A stretch of DNA of 64,000 nucleotides, taken from the NCBI RefSeq assembly GCF_901933205.1, contig NC_044573.1, positions 34,444,993-34,508,992 on the forward strand, written 5' to 3'. The translations under genes were made by a program, and so were the position numbers. The DNA is from Camarhynchus parvulus (taxonomy: Eukaryota; Chordata; Aves; Passeriformes; Thraupidae). This document shows, piece after piece, positions 50,303-63,301 of the stretch. Position 1 is the first letter of the stretch. Every line of letters starts with the position of its first letter. Below the pieces are notes generated by a model that worked only from the letters and a program-made list of their open reading frames with translations, did not search any database and was not told the DNA's origin.

Positions 50303-51507
50303 AGACTTGAAAATGACAGATCCTCACCAAAAGTGGTAGAAGGTCTCAGACTTGCCTTGAAAGTTCTGAAAGTACTTGCCATGGGGAAAATGCTAAGAAA
50401 TTTGACTTAGTGGCACCATTCTTGGGAGCAGTTCTGGACTACTGAGTACCTGAAAAGGTTTGTTTTTCTGTGTATGATGTCAGTTGGAACAGATAATTTC
50501 TGTGAGGTGTAAATATATCACAAGGTCATACCTATGAGGCATTAACATATCACATAACCTGATTGGTTTAGCTGCTGTCTATATCTCCTATATCTTTATT
50601 CCTAGGATGCGTTTGAGATAGGTTGCAAATTTATTTCATAGAACTCGCCCTGCTGTGACAGTGGTTGGCTCTTCTACCTTTTCTAAGAAACAGCTCCATT
50701 CTCAAAAAATATGTTTTGGAGTGATTAACCAAAATGTGTTTTCTTCCATTCTTGTTTTGTTCAGAATAGCATGATTCTAGCAAACTCTCTAACTGCATAT
50801 GAGTCTATAGCTTGGGGCGTAATGGTTAATTTAAAGAAGAGGAATGGATGCATCATGCTTTGGTTTAGACTGAATTTTGCCTACTGAGAACTGAGTGAAC
50901 TGAAGTTTCTTTTCAAAACATCAATTCACAACTACTTGCCAGTGACTGAGTAGTGAATATGTGTCTGTATGACCTTCTTTTCAACTGCATCTAGTCAAGG
51001 ATGACTACTTCAATGCAATTTTTCTATGGAAGAAAAACTTGTCCATTTTTTTCTCCAATACTCAGAATTTTTAGCCACTGTAAAGCATTTTCAGGTACAT
51101 ACTAAAAAGCTGGGATTTTGTTTAGTTTGAGTGCAGTAGGTTTTTTTGTACCACCTAAGAATCTTGACTGAAGAAAGGATCGTGTGTTACACAAAGCAGG
51201 ATATCATATGCAGAACAAGTTCCCTTGTGCTTGTGAAGAAACTGTGTTGCTAAAAATGATGGTAAATTGGGGAGTGAAACAATCAAAATAGCTTGTCTGA
51301 ATTTACTGAAACCACAAGTAGAAACTCAATCCAGTTAAATGTGGTCCTGAAATTTGGTCCTAAATCTTCTGGATTTTCTGAGTATCCTTTCTGTATATGT
51401 TATGTTTCCTTGCATTTGATACTTTGTTGTTATATAAGCGTCTCTATTCCTTTGGTCATGTTTTTGTTGATTTTCTTCTCTTTTTATGATGCATTTTTTA
51501 AACTTTT

Positions 51508-51595
51508 GGTTTTGGGTGGTTTTTTTGTTGCTGTTGTTGGGTTGTAGGGAATGGCTTTGGGGGTTTTGTTGTCTGGGGTTTGTTTGTTTTTAAAT
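51508..51595 (+). repeat. G/T-rich tract with a relaxed G-quadruplex motif
   Basis: A tract of T and G including tracts G3-TTGTA-G3-AATGGCTTT-G5-TTTTGTTGTCT-G4 at 51539-51578. Loops of 5, 9 and 11 exceed the canonical limit of 7 but fit relaxed definitions. A further G3 lies at 51514. Confidence 0.5.
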
Positions 51596-54500
51596 CTGTG
51601 CTCTTAGTTACCACATTGTAGTGCACAGAACAAGAGACAGAATGAATCCACACAAGTACATATAAGTCCTTTCTAAGTCAAGCAGCTAAGGCAATTTATG
51701 CTAACTGAATATTTGTTCTCAAATCTTGCCGCATAAATAATTCATTTCATAAGACAGTCTTTTTATGTTTCTTAAATGGTGCATTTACAGGTTATTTAAG
51801 TTTGTATTGTCCACTCTTATGTGATCTAGCTGTTGCTTCTTTTTGTGGCATAGTAGAAGTTGTAGCTGAACTTGACATTTACTCAGCTTAATTTTTATTT
51901 TTAAATTTTTTTTCTGAAATAGTTGGTGCTTAAATATACTTTAAAATATCCTAAAATCTACAGCATAATTCAAGAAAATTTTGTGAAATGGGAGAAGACC
52001 AGTGTATGAAAGGTGATAATTAAAATCCTGCTTCATAGGACATTAGTAGTGTGAGGTTAAGTGCAAGAGATTTATTCAACTTAACTTTTTTTCCTTTTAA
52101 GCATTCATAGATCATAGTGCATGGGGAGGGTGTGCATGTAGTAAGAAATTTGCAATGAAATTTCTAACTTTCTTCTATTGTATTTCAATTATTCTTTATT
52201 TTTATGCTGGTGAGATTCTGAAGGCATGTTTCACAAGGCATGCAGGTGACAGAATTGAATTTTTGCATCCTGTTTTGCTATTACTGATGTATCAGTATTA
52301 CTCAATCTTGCCTCTCCTGCTTGGTTATATCACAGAGACTTTGGATAAATGTTAGTAAGTCTTGATCCAGGTTTCCATGAAACCAAGTTCTTACTCTGTG
52401 TTGAGAAAGTGCATTCATTGCATAGATTGAATGAAAGATTAGAGCAGAATTGTTTGATTGGCAGCGGTAATACTCAGTGGCATGCTTTGCACCTTGTTCT
52501 TTTTGTTGAAAAAAAGTTAATTTTGAGTTGTGCTAATGAAAAGTCTCCTTTAAAACTCACCTCATTAATATTGTTTTTGTTAGCCATTAGCTCCTACAAG
52601 TGCTTTAACTAAAGTCCTGATTGTTTAATTTTTTTTCATTTACTTCTGTTGCTGCTGCTTTACTTGTGAGGACTTGTGCTGTTCTCTGAAGTGTACTGTG
52701 GAGGAGATATCTTAAGTGACATGTGAGATACTTCATCTCGTAATACTAGATTTTATTCTCTCTGCTTTCTTCTTCCAGCCAAATAGGGGAAAACAGTGAA
52801 ATCTCTGCTTTGAGATGTGTAAGCATCAGTGGTTGTGGTATTTGATAAGGCTTTTTGGTGGCTTTTGCTTTCTGCTGTTATCTTGTTGAATGTCAGCAGG
52901 CTTTCCTGGTTAGCACTGCTCAGGTTTTGGTCACTTCTGCAATGCTTGGCCTATAGGAAGGAATAAATTGTCAGCCTTGGGATTTCTTGAATGTATTGTG
53001 TGAGTTTATAGGATCAGTGCAGTATCATGGTTGTAAGGATCATTGCATCTTTTGAGGAAAAAAATTTCTTAGTGTTTGCTAGTAACCTCAACTTCTTTCT
53101 TCTAGTTTCATTAGTCTGTTTCAAGCAAACCAAACTTTCATTTTGTTTGCAATAGCTCTCAACTAAAATTCTGGTCTTGCTGCTCACATTGCTTACCAGA
53201 GTGTGTTTGTGAGGTAGAATCCACTGTCATTGTAGCATGAGAGTGTACAGAGCCAGTCTCTTCCTTGGGGCACTCAGTAGATATTGTTTAAAATTCCATT
53301 TGCTGTCTTCCCACTCCTAGAGTTTTTCCAGGCTTGACAAGGAGTCTGTCCTCACCAAATTCAACATTGGTGTCTCTTGACTGTTTTAAAGATGCTAATA
53401 ACTTTTCTGGATAATGTGCCATCTTCATACTTGACCAATTTATTAATAAGCCAGTTTATTAATGCCTTGTTTCTGGTCACGGAACCACATACTCTGTAAT
53501 GTGTGCTGCAAACCTTTATATATAGAATTAATTTACACTGATGTCTCCTGTGCTGTGCACTGTACTGAGTTTGATCTAAAAATGGAATGGCTTTGGAGGT
53601 GACTGAATCTCAAACTTGTGCAAGGGGTGCCATCATGGGAATCTTGCTGGAAATAATACTGATTTGCTTCACTTGGGAAGTGCAACTCTGTCTGCATTTC
53701 CTGGCAGTAGCTTCTTTCATGTTGCATAATGTTCCATAATGGTATGTAACCTGCATTTTAGTGCTTGTAATTTTAATCTGCATTCAAGGTTTAGCCAAGC
53801 TGCCCCAAGAGATTATGCTAATCTAAAGCTCCTACATCTGAATTTCCTAGTTTGTTTTTTATCAGTTGTGTCATGGAAGTTGATGTGTAAAATGCCACAA
53901 ATATGCTTTTCCTTAGTGTTTAAGAGAAAGTAAGATTTTGTGTTAAGATAGATTTTTACACAAAACAAGTGTGTTGCTGTGTATTGTACTGATGGAGATG
54001 TACAGTAGGAAAGACAGGCTGGAAAAGATGTGAAATAAGTAGCATTTGAGGTTTGCTTTGAAGAGGACATAAACAAATACGTCGATAACTTAAGAGGAAA
54101 GGTCAATGAAGAAGAAAGAGTAAGAAAAGTGGAGGGTGAAGAATCAGAAAAAATGTCTGAGCCAGGATGATTTGTGATACTTTTTGGTAGCTATAATTAA
54201 AAAAAAATTAAACAATACACTTGGGAAAAAGCAGATTATCATGCTTACAAACCTTGAGATCATTCTCCTTTAAGCTGCTCTTGGAAACGAACTTTCCAGG
54301 TGGTTAATACACAACTGTATGCTTCAAATGAGATCAGAAACTGAATCTAATTAAAGAACATTGCAGCCAACAGCATTCTGAAACTGAGAGATTATTTTTA
54401 TATATTTGGCATAGGATTGTTGGGCTTTTTCCAGACTTGCTGTCTTTTGTTTGTAGTACAAGGTGTTGGCTTTCATCCAGTTTGAAACAGAGGGGTCCAA

Positions 54501-56546
54501 GTTTAATGGCTACTGAAGTCAGCAAAATACTTGTACTAGTGTTAACAGAAGCTTAGTACTGTGTAAACGCTGACTTTCTGCTTTTTTGTAGTTTTGACAT
54601 TTAATTCCCTCTGCGGGATATTGCTGCTTTAAGGTGGAATAAGGGATGCTGCAAGAGGGTGGTGATACCTAGTAGTATTTAATAGTGGACTTGAAGCTGT
54701 ATTTAATTGGTATTGTTAAATATTTTATGTATCTGCGTAGTCCTGTGCAGTGACAATCTGAGGAATAAAGACTGTGGATATTGCATGACTCTCAGTTTTT
54801 CTTAAAAGTAATCTGGCTTCTTCCATTTGGTGCAGCAGTACTGCAGAGCAGAACAAACTTCTCACACTGTGATTCCTTGTGGTCTTACTGCGTGTGAGGG
54901 CTGGTTATGAATCCATGTGCATGTGTATTGTACATGTGCCACCCCCTTCACCCCTGAGTTGTGTAGGTATTTCTGGTTAGGACACTGCATAGTTTGAAAG
55001 CAGGACGACTCAGATGATTCTCGAATTTCCAGGTGTCTGTTTATTTTTCCAATCAACTCTCAAAAACCTTTGGTCAAGCAGTTGGGTAGCTGTCTTCTCA
55101 AGCTTAAGCTGTCTGGATCTTAGAATAAAATTAAAATTTCTTGTGGTTCTTTTGTCTTGTTTCTTTTTTTCCCAATACATACTTTGTTTTTCCTTTTTTA
55201 TTTGTGTGAATGACAGTTGTAAAAATGCAGAAACTAGCACTGAAAACATGTATTGCAAGCAGGAGCTTGGAATTCAGCAGAATTACTTGCGTGATTTTAG
55301 ATGCTTTTTAAATTTTATTTTATCTAGTGCAAATGTTCTCTGCAGTCAAGAAAGCACAGTTTCTATTATAATTATTTATTCCATATTTTACATGGAATAT
55401 GAGAAGTTGCCTTCAGTGTAAAAACCCAAGAACAGAGTGCTTAACTTCTTTTACATTGGAGTCTTCTGATAAGCTGCTTTTTTCTGCATTTTGTATTTTA
55501 AGTGTCAAATATGGCAGTTTATTAGAAGACTTTGCCTTTAGAGAAAATATAATATTTTATGTGGAATATCCACCATTTCTGTGTTAATTGAAATGCTCCT
55601 TACTAGAGTTAAGTGTCATTTCTCAGAAAAAATAGATCAGGTAAGAACCAACATCTACTTTTTCTGGAGGACTGAGCTGTTTAAATTCCTTCAGGTTGAC
55701 AATTTCTCTTCTCTTTGGAAATGTTGTAAAAAGTTTGTAGAATCTCTTCACTGCAAGGCACCAATAATTTCTACATCAGAATTTGCTCTGTCAGTATAGA
55801 TTTCCCCTAAAATTATAATGGCCCCTTTTTGCTTTGCTGTCATATTTCTTATTATAGATAGAGTTGTTTTCTGTTCTCCTAAGTAATGCATGGAAATGTT
55901 ATTCAATAATGATGCAGGTTTTGTAAGTGATGTGTAACAAAAGAACAAAAGAAAAGTTGGCATTAAAACTCATTCTGGGGAGACAAACTTAACAGAAATG
56001 TTAAGGTAAAAGAAATAAAGGGGAAAAGCAAGAATTTTTAGAAGAGTTCTTGTTTTATGGAAAATCTTGTACAACTGAAATGTGTTGAAATTTTAAATTA
56101 GAGAGATTATTTTGAAGGGCTTAGAAAGAAGCTAACCCAGAGAAGTCAAGAGAGATGGACCATAGTGGTTGGAGTGTGAAAATGTCTTGAAACATTGAAG
56201 TGTTGGCCTTCTCCATTGAAAGTGTTCACTTTCTGTTTGCCTGAAGGAGGGAAACTGTGTAGTTTTGTAGTTTCTCTTTGTAGTTTCTGACTACTGTGGT
56301 ATCTTAGGTTAGTAAAGAGAGGACTGAAATGTTGAACACAGTTGATTTCGCTAACATCATGCATCTTGACTGTTCTTGTGAAAGAATTTTAGAAACACGT
56401 GGTTAAGCCTCTAATAAACGTACAGAGGTTAAGCTGGTAAGAGACAGAGGTTCTTTGAACATAATAACTGGGAAAACTAGTTTGCATACTAGAGTTTACT
56501 TGCCAGAAGTGTCTTAAAGCATTTAGGTCATTCTTTTACTGTGCGT

Positions 56547-56574
56547 GGGTTTGGGGTTGTGGGTTTTGGTGGGG
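56547..56574 (+). other. Canonical G-quadruplex motif
   Basis: Four G-tracts with short loops: G3-TTT-G4-TTGT-G3-TTTTGGT-G4. Loops of 3, 4 and 7 satisfy the standard G3+N1-7 rule. The motif lies in a G/T-only tract (56541-56580). In vivo folding cannot be inferred from sequence. Confidence 0.7.
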
Positions 56575-59500
56575 CTTTTTAACATTAGCAATTATCAGCG
56601 AGAGCTAAAAGAAATCAGATACATTAAATTTATTTGTATTAACAAAGCAAAGCACTAAGGGCAGACAGGAGTTGATTCAATTTTGCTAACAACAAAAATC
56701 GCATTTCTTTGAATATCAAACCCCTCATTTCTAAGTTAATGTTTACAAGTCTGTTGCTTTTGTTAATCAGCTCTAGAAAACTGATTGCCCTTCCTGCTGT
56801 TCAGTCTCAGTTGCTAGCTTCATACATATGTGAATTCTTATTATTTGTAAACTCATGTATGTATTTTCATTATAATTTGCATTTATTGCAAATGCAAGTG
56901 CTTTCTAAGTCCTTGTTCTGCTTATGTTTTTAGGCTTTAAAGTATCAAATTATTATTTGCTTCTTACTCAGTCTGGATGTGATTGTGGGGTAGAATAAGT
57001 TGTTTGGTGCTCTTGACATCCTGAACTGCCTCTAGAGGGTTTGTCCATTGGAAGGTATATAGTGCGTCCTCAAATTCAAATCCCTTGTCACATCAAACTG
57101 TGCCTTACAGTGCTTCTCCTTCAGTGAATATTTGTGATTATTTCTCCAGATATCAGCTAGGCTCATATTGTTTTCTTAACCTGCATCAAGCAGAATTGTT
57201 CCAGATAGTTGTGCTTTATCATTACTTTGGTACTCATTCAACATTACCTTTGGTTTTGCAGCTAAATATATTCTTGCAATAAGTAATACTTTCTGTTTTA
57301 CTTATATCTACTACTGGTGTACATTTTTGTAAGTCATCGAATTTTATGCAGTTTATACTCATTATAAATCTAGTATTCCCATTTTTGGTTTATTCCCAGA
57401 ATGATTTGCCATTCTTCAAAGTCCTAACTCCCTAGGTGAGACCATCTCTTTAATGTTTACATACTCTTTCTTTGAAAATTCCAGTTGATTTGCCAATATA
57501 AAGATTGAGCACTAGTGGGAGTGGTACCATTCATCCAGCATAATAGGCTTTCTTATATAAAGAAATTACAATGTACGATGTTATTCCAGCTGTGACAATA
57601 TTGAATACATTTTTAAATGTTATTTTTCAATAGAGGCAACACAACTGTAAATCTGACTACAGCTATCTGCTCATTTCTCCAACTAATTTCTGAAGGATTT
57701 TCACTGCTGAAGTTTAAATGTGCATTATTTCTATTGAAGGCAGTGCAGTTAGCAGTAGAAATGGATCCTGTCCCAGGCATGGCATAGCTTCCTGTGTTCT
57801 GTGCAGTGGGCTGGGCTCAGTCCTTCATGTACAGTTCTGTCAGGTAATGTTATCCATTATTAATTTGGATTGACTTGTTGGTGTCAAGCTAATACGTATT
57901 TGTTTAAAGCAGGTTTTGAGTGAAATGGAGGAAAAGTAAAATCACTTTGGAGTTTTCAAGACATGTTTTTTTCTAAGCATAACAGAGGAATGCTGTGATC
58001 TGGGAGGTTGAACCCAAATGCAACTACTACCACCAACACTATTGGTTTTATAGAACTGGCACTTCCATTTAGATGCAGGTGTTTGACAGATCCTCAATGA
58101 GTCTGTTAACTCTTTCTTTGGAAGACATCAGTTTGGGGTCAGGATTGTTTGTGATTCTGGCGTGGTATTTTTTGGGGTCTGTTAGTTTTGAATTACCACC
58201 ATTTTTTTTAATATTTCCAGTACAGGAAAAGAAACTAGTTCAAGAAATGGAATTACAAAATTGAAATAGCTTTGCTGTCTACCCAAAGGGGATTATTGTC
58301 TTCCTTGACTGTAGCTGTCTCGAGTGATATAACCCTTTTTCTGGTTATTTGGTCCTCAAAATGGGAAATCTTTGGCAAATCTGTAGTGAATACTGTGTTA
58401 CAAAGATGTGTATCAATGAATGGATGTTTCTTAAAACTGCTATCTGTGAATGTCTTTTTGTGTGTGACTTTTTTAACCCAGGTTTGTTCCACGCTGTTAT
58501 ATTATGAGAAGATTAGGCTATAATGTGAGTGAGACAGGTTGCCCCACTGTGTAGTACATAAAATGGGGAGCACCAGAATACTGGGAAGTGTAGCAAGACT
58601 CATTTAGAAAATAGAACAGATTTTAAATAAAGTTCAGTTTTAGGTAAAAGGTCAGGCTCTTGTTCGCTTTTTTATTTGTAGCTGTTCATCCGTGTACAGT
58701 ACTGTGCATAATGTATGTGTAAGTTAATCTCATTTTTTAATCTACTATAACTGCCCTTTTGATTCTTGAAAATCCCTTGGGGTATTTTGCATTCCAATAT
58801 CGATCCCTGTCTGTCTGACTGCTTCGGCTGGGTAATCATTTTTCTTGTTTATCCTTAATCCTTTTAATATTTCCTTCCTGCCACTGTATAACAGTACAGT
58901 ATGCCTATTGTTTGGTATAGTCATCTCAATGATGACTGTAAGACTGTACAATAAAAGTGACTGTGTTTTAGCCTGGATTTCACAAAAATAGTTTACAGTG
59001 AAACAAAAATGCAAGGCTGAACACATGCCTTCAAAGTACGTGTGCCAACTGTAGTGCATTGCTTTGATTAGTCATACAAGATGTTCATCTTCATAAACCA
59101 TATCCTATTCTGAACTGCTCAGAAAAATGAAATATTAAGCTTGCCATTTCAAAGTGCTTCTTATTCTGTGTTCTTTGTAGGGACCTAACAGAAAAAGAAT
59201 GATTCCCTCCATCTCTGTGTATATCTATAAGCATATGTATTAAAAATTTGACTTTAAAGAATCAACTGTAGAACCATTTAAATATCTCAATGGAAACATT
59301 TGGACCTGAGAAATACCAATTTCTCTTCAGCCATCTCCTTCAATAAAACATTCTGCCCTTGTTTCTATGGTGACTGAGTAACAGCATCACATGAAGTTTT
59401 GACAAAATGATAAAAATTCCTCCCTGAAATGGTTTCCTGAGAAGCATGGATCTGTTCCGTTTCACCTGAAGAATGAGAAGACCCACCCATCCCTGTCAGG

Positions 59501-62008
59501 GCTTTTCTTCTCTGTTTCTCCCACACCAGATTATACCCTAACATCCTTTCACTGTTGTAAGCAATGTTTTAACTGCTCTGCTTTTCTCATTAAATAAACT
59601 TGGCATGTACTTTCTCTGCGTGTCAAAGCAGAGCATGCAAACATAATGAAGGAAAAGAATTTGATACAGAGGTGAAAGCAAAGTGTTTAATTTTTCTTAA
59701 GGAACTATTTTTATTTCCATGCTGCTTTGGTATTAACAAAGATGAGGAGGGCTGGGGGGTGGTTTGGCTTGGTTGTTTCTTGTTACAGCTGATCTACTTT
59801 AACAAAAGAAATGGAAAATGCCTGAGATCTAGACTTCTTATATTCAGTGACTGTCTTAAGGAAAACATATCTGACTAGTACCCAGTTTGAGTATTGCATA
59901 AAGCTTTCAGGAAGGTAAAGAAGCTGCCTTCTCTCAAAAAAAGCATTGGTTGCAACATAAGGCTTCAGTAACTTGCTATTTTACCTCCACTTTCTCCTAA
60001 TAACTTTTTACAGTCATGGGAAGTATAATTTTAAAAATACATTGTAGTTTTTAATATGGAAAAACTTTGTGACAAAGTTCTGGGTTTATGGTTGTGGCTT
60101 TATGATAGACACTTTCTAGAGCTAATGGAAAGAAAAAAACCCAAACCATATCTTGGTTTCTTGTTATTATTGTATTCTTTGAAAGTTGTTCTCCTCCTCA
60201 TGCACTTTATAACAAGTATGCTGTGGTTGCAATGAAAACTCAGTTTGAATGTTAAGCCTCAGCTTCTGAGATGCTCAACTTCCCTGTGCACTTCTGAGAT
60301 GAAAGTGAGAAATTTTTTCGAGACATCCTAACTTTTTAAGTGAATGATCCCTGTTTTAATAATAAAGCACACTGTGCATTGATCTTATTTAACTATTATT
60401 TTCAGTTATACATTGTAACTTAGGTTATACTTAATTATTTTAGAGGGTACTCTCTCATGTGCTCAATAACAGCAAGTTCTTCTTGCAGGCTCTTAACAAA
60501 AATTAAGCCTGAACCTTCAGACCTACAGAAAGTAAAGTTTGTTTTGAAATGAAAAACTTCTGCCAGTAGTAATTTGTATCTAGAAATAACCCTGTCGTTG
60601 GTAAACTGAAGAACTTTATTTGAAATTATCTCTAGAACTGCCTTTTAGAGTAGTTACTAAGTTTGTTTCCAAGGCTAGAAGCCTTATCTGGAATTCATCA
60701 AAATGTTAGTTTTCCCGTCTGAATTGTGTTCAGTTTATTAAGAATGTTGTATTTCTAGCTACATTTCTGAATTTCTTAAGAAAATTGTCTGTCTCAGAAT
60801 AGATAGTTTGCAAAAGCTTGATTGATCCAGACTCTTCCTTTATCTCTGTAGAGATTCTTTGTTGGCTCAGGCTGCTGAGATGTCAGGGATACCAGAACAC
60901 TGGTGGTGTTTGATGAAAGGCTATAAAGAGAATGTGTCTCACATCAGAAACCTCATCAGAAAACCAACCAATATTTTCTGTTCTTTGTGTTGCTATTTCA
61001 AATGCTGCTTTTTTGAACATAAAGGCAGCACTTGCAGCCAACTATGTTTTTCTTAGTGAGTTGTAGGTTATCAGTTCAAACTTTTATCAGAATGCATTCC
61101 TGAAAAGTGATTGTTCTCTTTATTAATGGTTGGAGTATTTTTTCAAAGGACGTATTGAAATGAGATTGACTTTTTAGCTATAGCAATTTTACTGTCTCCA
61201 CAGGCAGTTAGGGTTGTGTGAAATTCTTCTTGCGGAGGAATTTGCACTATGGGTGAGAACAATGTGACACATGTATCTTGTGCAATCTGTTTAAGATGCC
61301 CTATTATTCAGGAATATGTATATATTTGCTGTACTAATTTGTTTCATAGTAAGTCATATATATAATCCCATGTATAGTTCTCCCTTTCCTCAAAAGCCTA
61401 ATATTTTAGGTTCACCACAGTGCTTTGAAAAATTAAGTTCTCCTCTTTCTGGACATGCATTATATTTATTTCTTTGTATTCTATTTATTATCAAAATGGA
61501 GTTTAAGTCCTGATGCATTGTTTGACTGTGAAGATGTTGGTCAGGATGAACCTGATCTGTGTAGTAGGCAGTAGCTTAAAACATCCAGGGGACAGGTTGG
61601 TGCTTTGTAGGGTCTGTGTCTATTTGACAGAGAGGCGGTAGGCTCTTGGGAATCTACTTTGGTCTGCTGAGAAGCTGCTTTGCAACGGTCTGTCTGGCAT
61701 GTAAAAGGGGCAAAGTAGCAGAAATAGCACTGCTGAGTGATTTCACAGGGTTTTCTTGTGGAATACAGCTTGGCATTACCCTGCTAGCTGTCTTTTTAGG
61801 CTGTTGGTGTATTTTTAATTATTTTGTTCTTAGACGGGTTTTTTTAATGTTCCTTTTGTAAGGGGTAGAAGTGTTGGTTAATAAAGGAAAAAAGAGCTAT
61901 TAAACAGTTCTTGTTTGATGAAATCTTAAATAGCTGTATATATTGGAATTAAATCAGGATTTCTGCTAAAGCAGTGACATTTATGGCTGTATTAATGTTT
62001 ATAATTTA

Positions 62009-62041
62009 TTTTGAGAACAGATGCCTTTTGAGAACAGATGC
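62009..62041. repeat. Perfect tandem duplication of a 16-mer
   Basis: TTTTGAGAACAGATGC occurs at 62009-62024 and 62026-62041, separated by one base. Confidence 0.9.
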
Positions 62042-63263
62042 ATTTCGATGGCTTCCTCGATGAAGTAATGAAAAGGTAGAACTAGTTTAGTGTAATGGAT
62101 CTCTGTGGATAGAGAAGATTTTGTCATTTGCTGAGATAACAAGAAGAAAAACCTTGAAACTTTTCTTAATGGTTGCTTAGAAATAATGTGTTTTATCCAA
62201 ATTTGGTGTCAAAATGAGGAGCCCACATCAGCTTTTACTGAAATGCAGTAAAACTGAACTCCCATCTTCTTCCATTGCAGTGAATTCTGGACTTGGAGAG
62301 CAGTTACACTAGCATGATGCTAGCTGATTAAAACTTTTTTAACTAACAAGTAGTAATGCTACACCTGGAGCTGCTGCTTTTTCATGTTTTAGATAAAGAT
62401 GATGTTCAAAGAAACACTTTATATACTGCTGATCACACATCATTTTAGTCAGTAGCTGCTTTCCATAAAGAAAAACAACATCTAAATCAAGAAACAAATT
62501 GTGACATAGTCTGCAAAAATTTTCTTGACCTGCTTTTGACTCTGCTAGGGGGCTAGAGTTTGGGAAGCTGAAAGATAATTGTTGGTTGATCCAGCTTGGG
62601 TGAATATGTTTGACTTTCCTGTTGCTCAGTTGCATTTGTGTATTGGGAGAGGAATGTTTCAACATGTACATAGTTTGAGATGTAATTTGGAAGCACAATA
62701 TTTACATGAGTATTAATAGAAGTTACTAGTAGGGTTTTGTCTGTTTATTTTTTGGGACTCTGAAGTACAAAAGTAATAGGGATGCTGGATTAAGAAGAAA
62801 ACCTTTGGTTTATAAATACCTACTGGTGTTATATTACCTGGTATTAAAACATAAACATGTCTTTTGTGAGGTGGTGGTTATGTTTAAATCATTTTCTCTG
62901 AAAATGGTGCTGGCTTTATATAAGAGTCCTGTCACATCTGTAACATTTAACTCCGTTAAGCACAATACTCTAACGTGGAACAGACTATCAAAAATAACTG
63001 CAAAACACTGAGTGAATATTTAATACAAAAATACTTGTCATGGTTCTCTATTTTAAATTTCTCTCTTCTATTGCTTGTGATGCTTCTTACGTGTTGATAG
63101 TGACACATCCTTGTTTTCATATCATTGCTAGGTGATCTTACTAACTCCAGCAGCAGGCTTTGCATTGGTCTTCAAAAATGATACATCTAGAGTTCTGAAT
63201 AGTCTGAATTCAAACAGTTTCATGTGCATTTCTGAAAAACCTTGCCTTTTGGAAAGTTAGCCA

Positions 63264-63301
63264 AATTGGTCAAAAATAGTTTTTAATGTATTTGACCAAT
63301 T
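63264..63301. repeat. 11-bp inverted repeat (hairpin)
   Basis: AATTGGTCAAA at 63264-63274 is the exact reverse complement of TTTGACCAATT at 63291-63301, with a 16-base AT-rich spacer. It is too short to identify as a transposon, and no T-run suggests a Pol III terminator immediately downstream. Confidence 0.85.

Noticed and set aside
57029..57039. CCTCTAGAGGG, resembling part of a CTCF motif
   Set aside because: It matches only the inner core and is followed by TTT instead of C-purine-C/G. The palindrome around TCTAGA explains it equally well.
62542..62555. CTGCTAGGGGGCTA as a CTCF-like site
   Set aside because: Several core mismatches, including the leading CCA and the purine after GGC.
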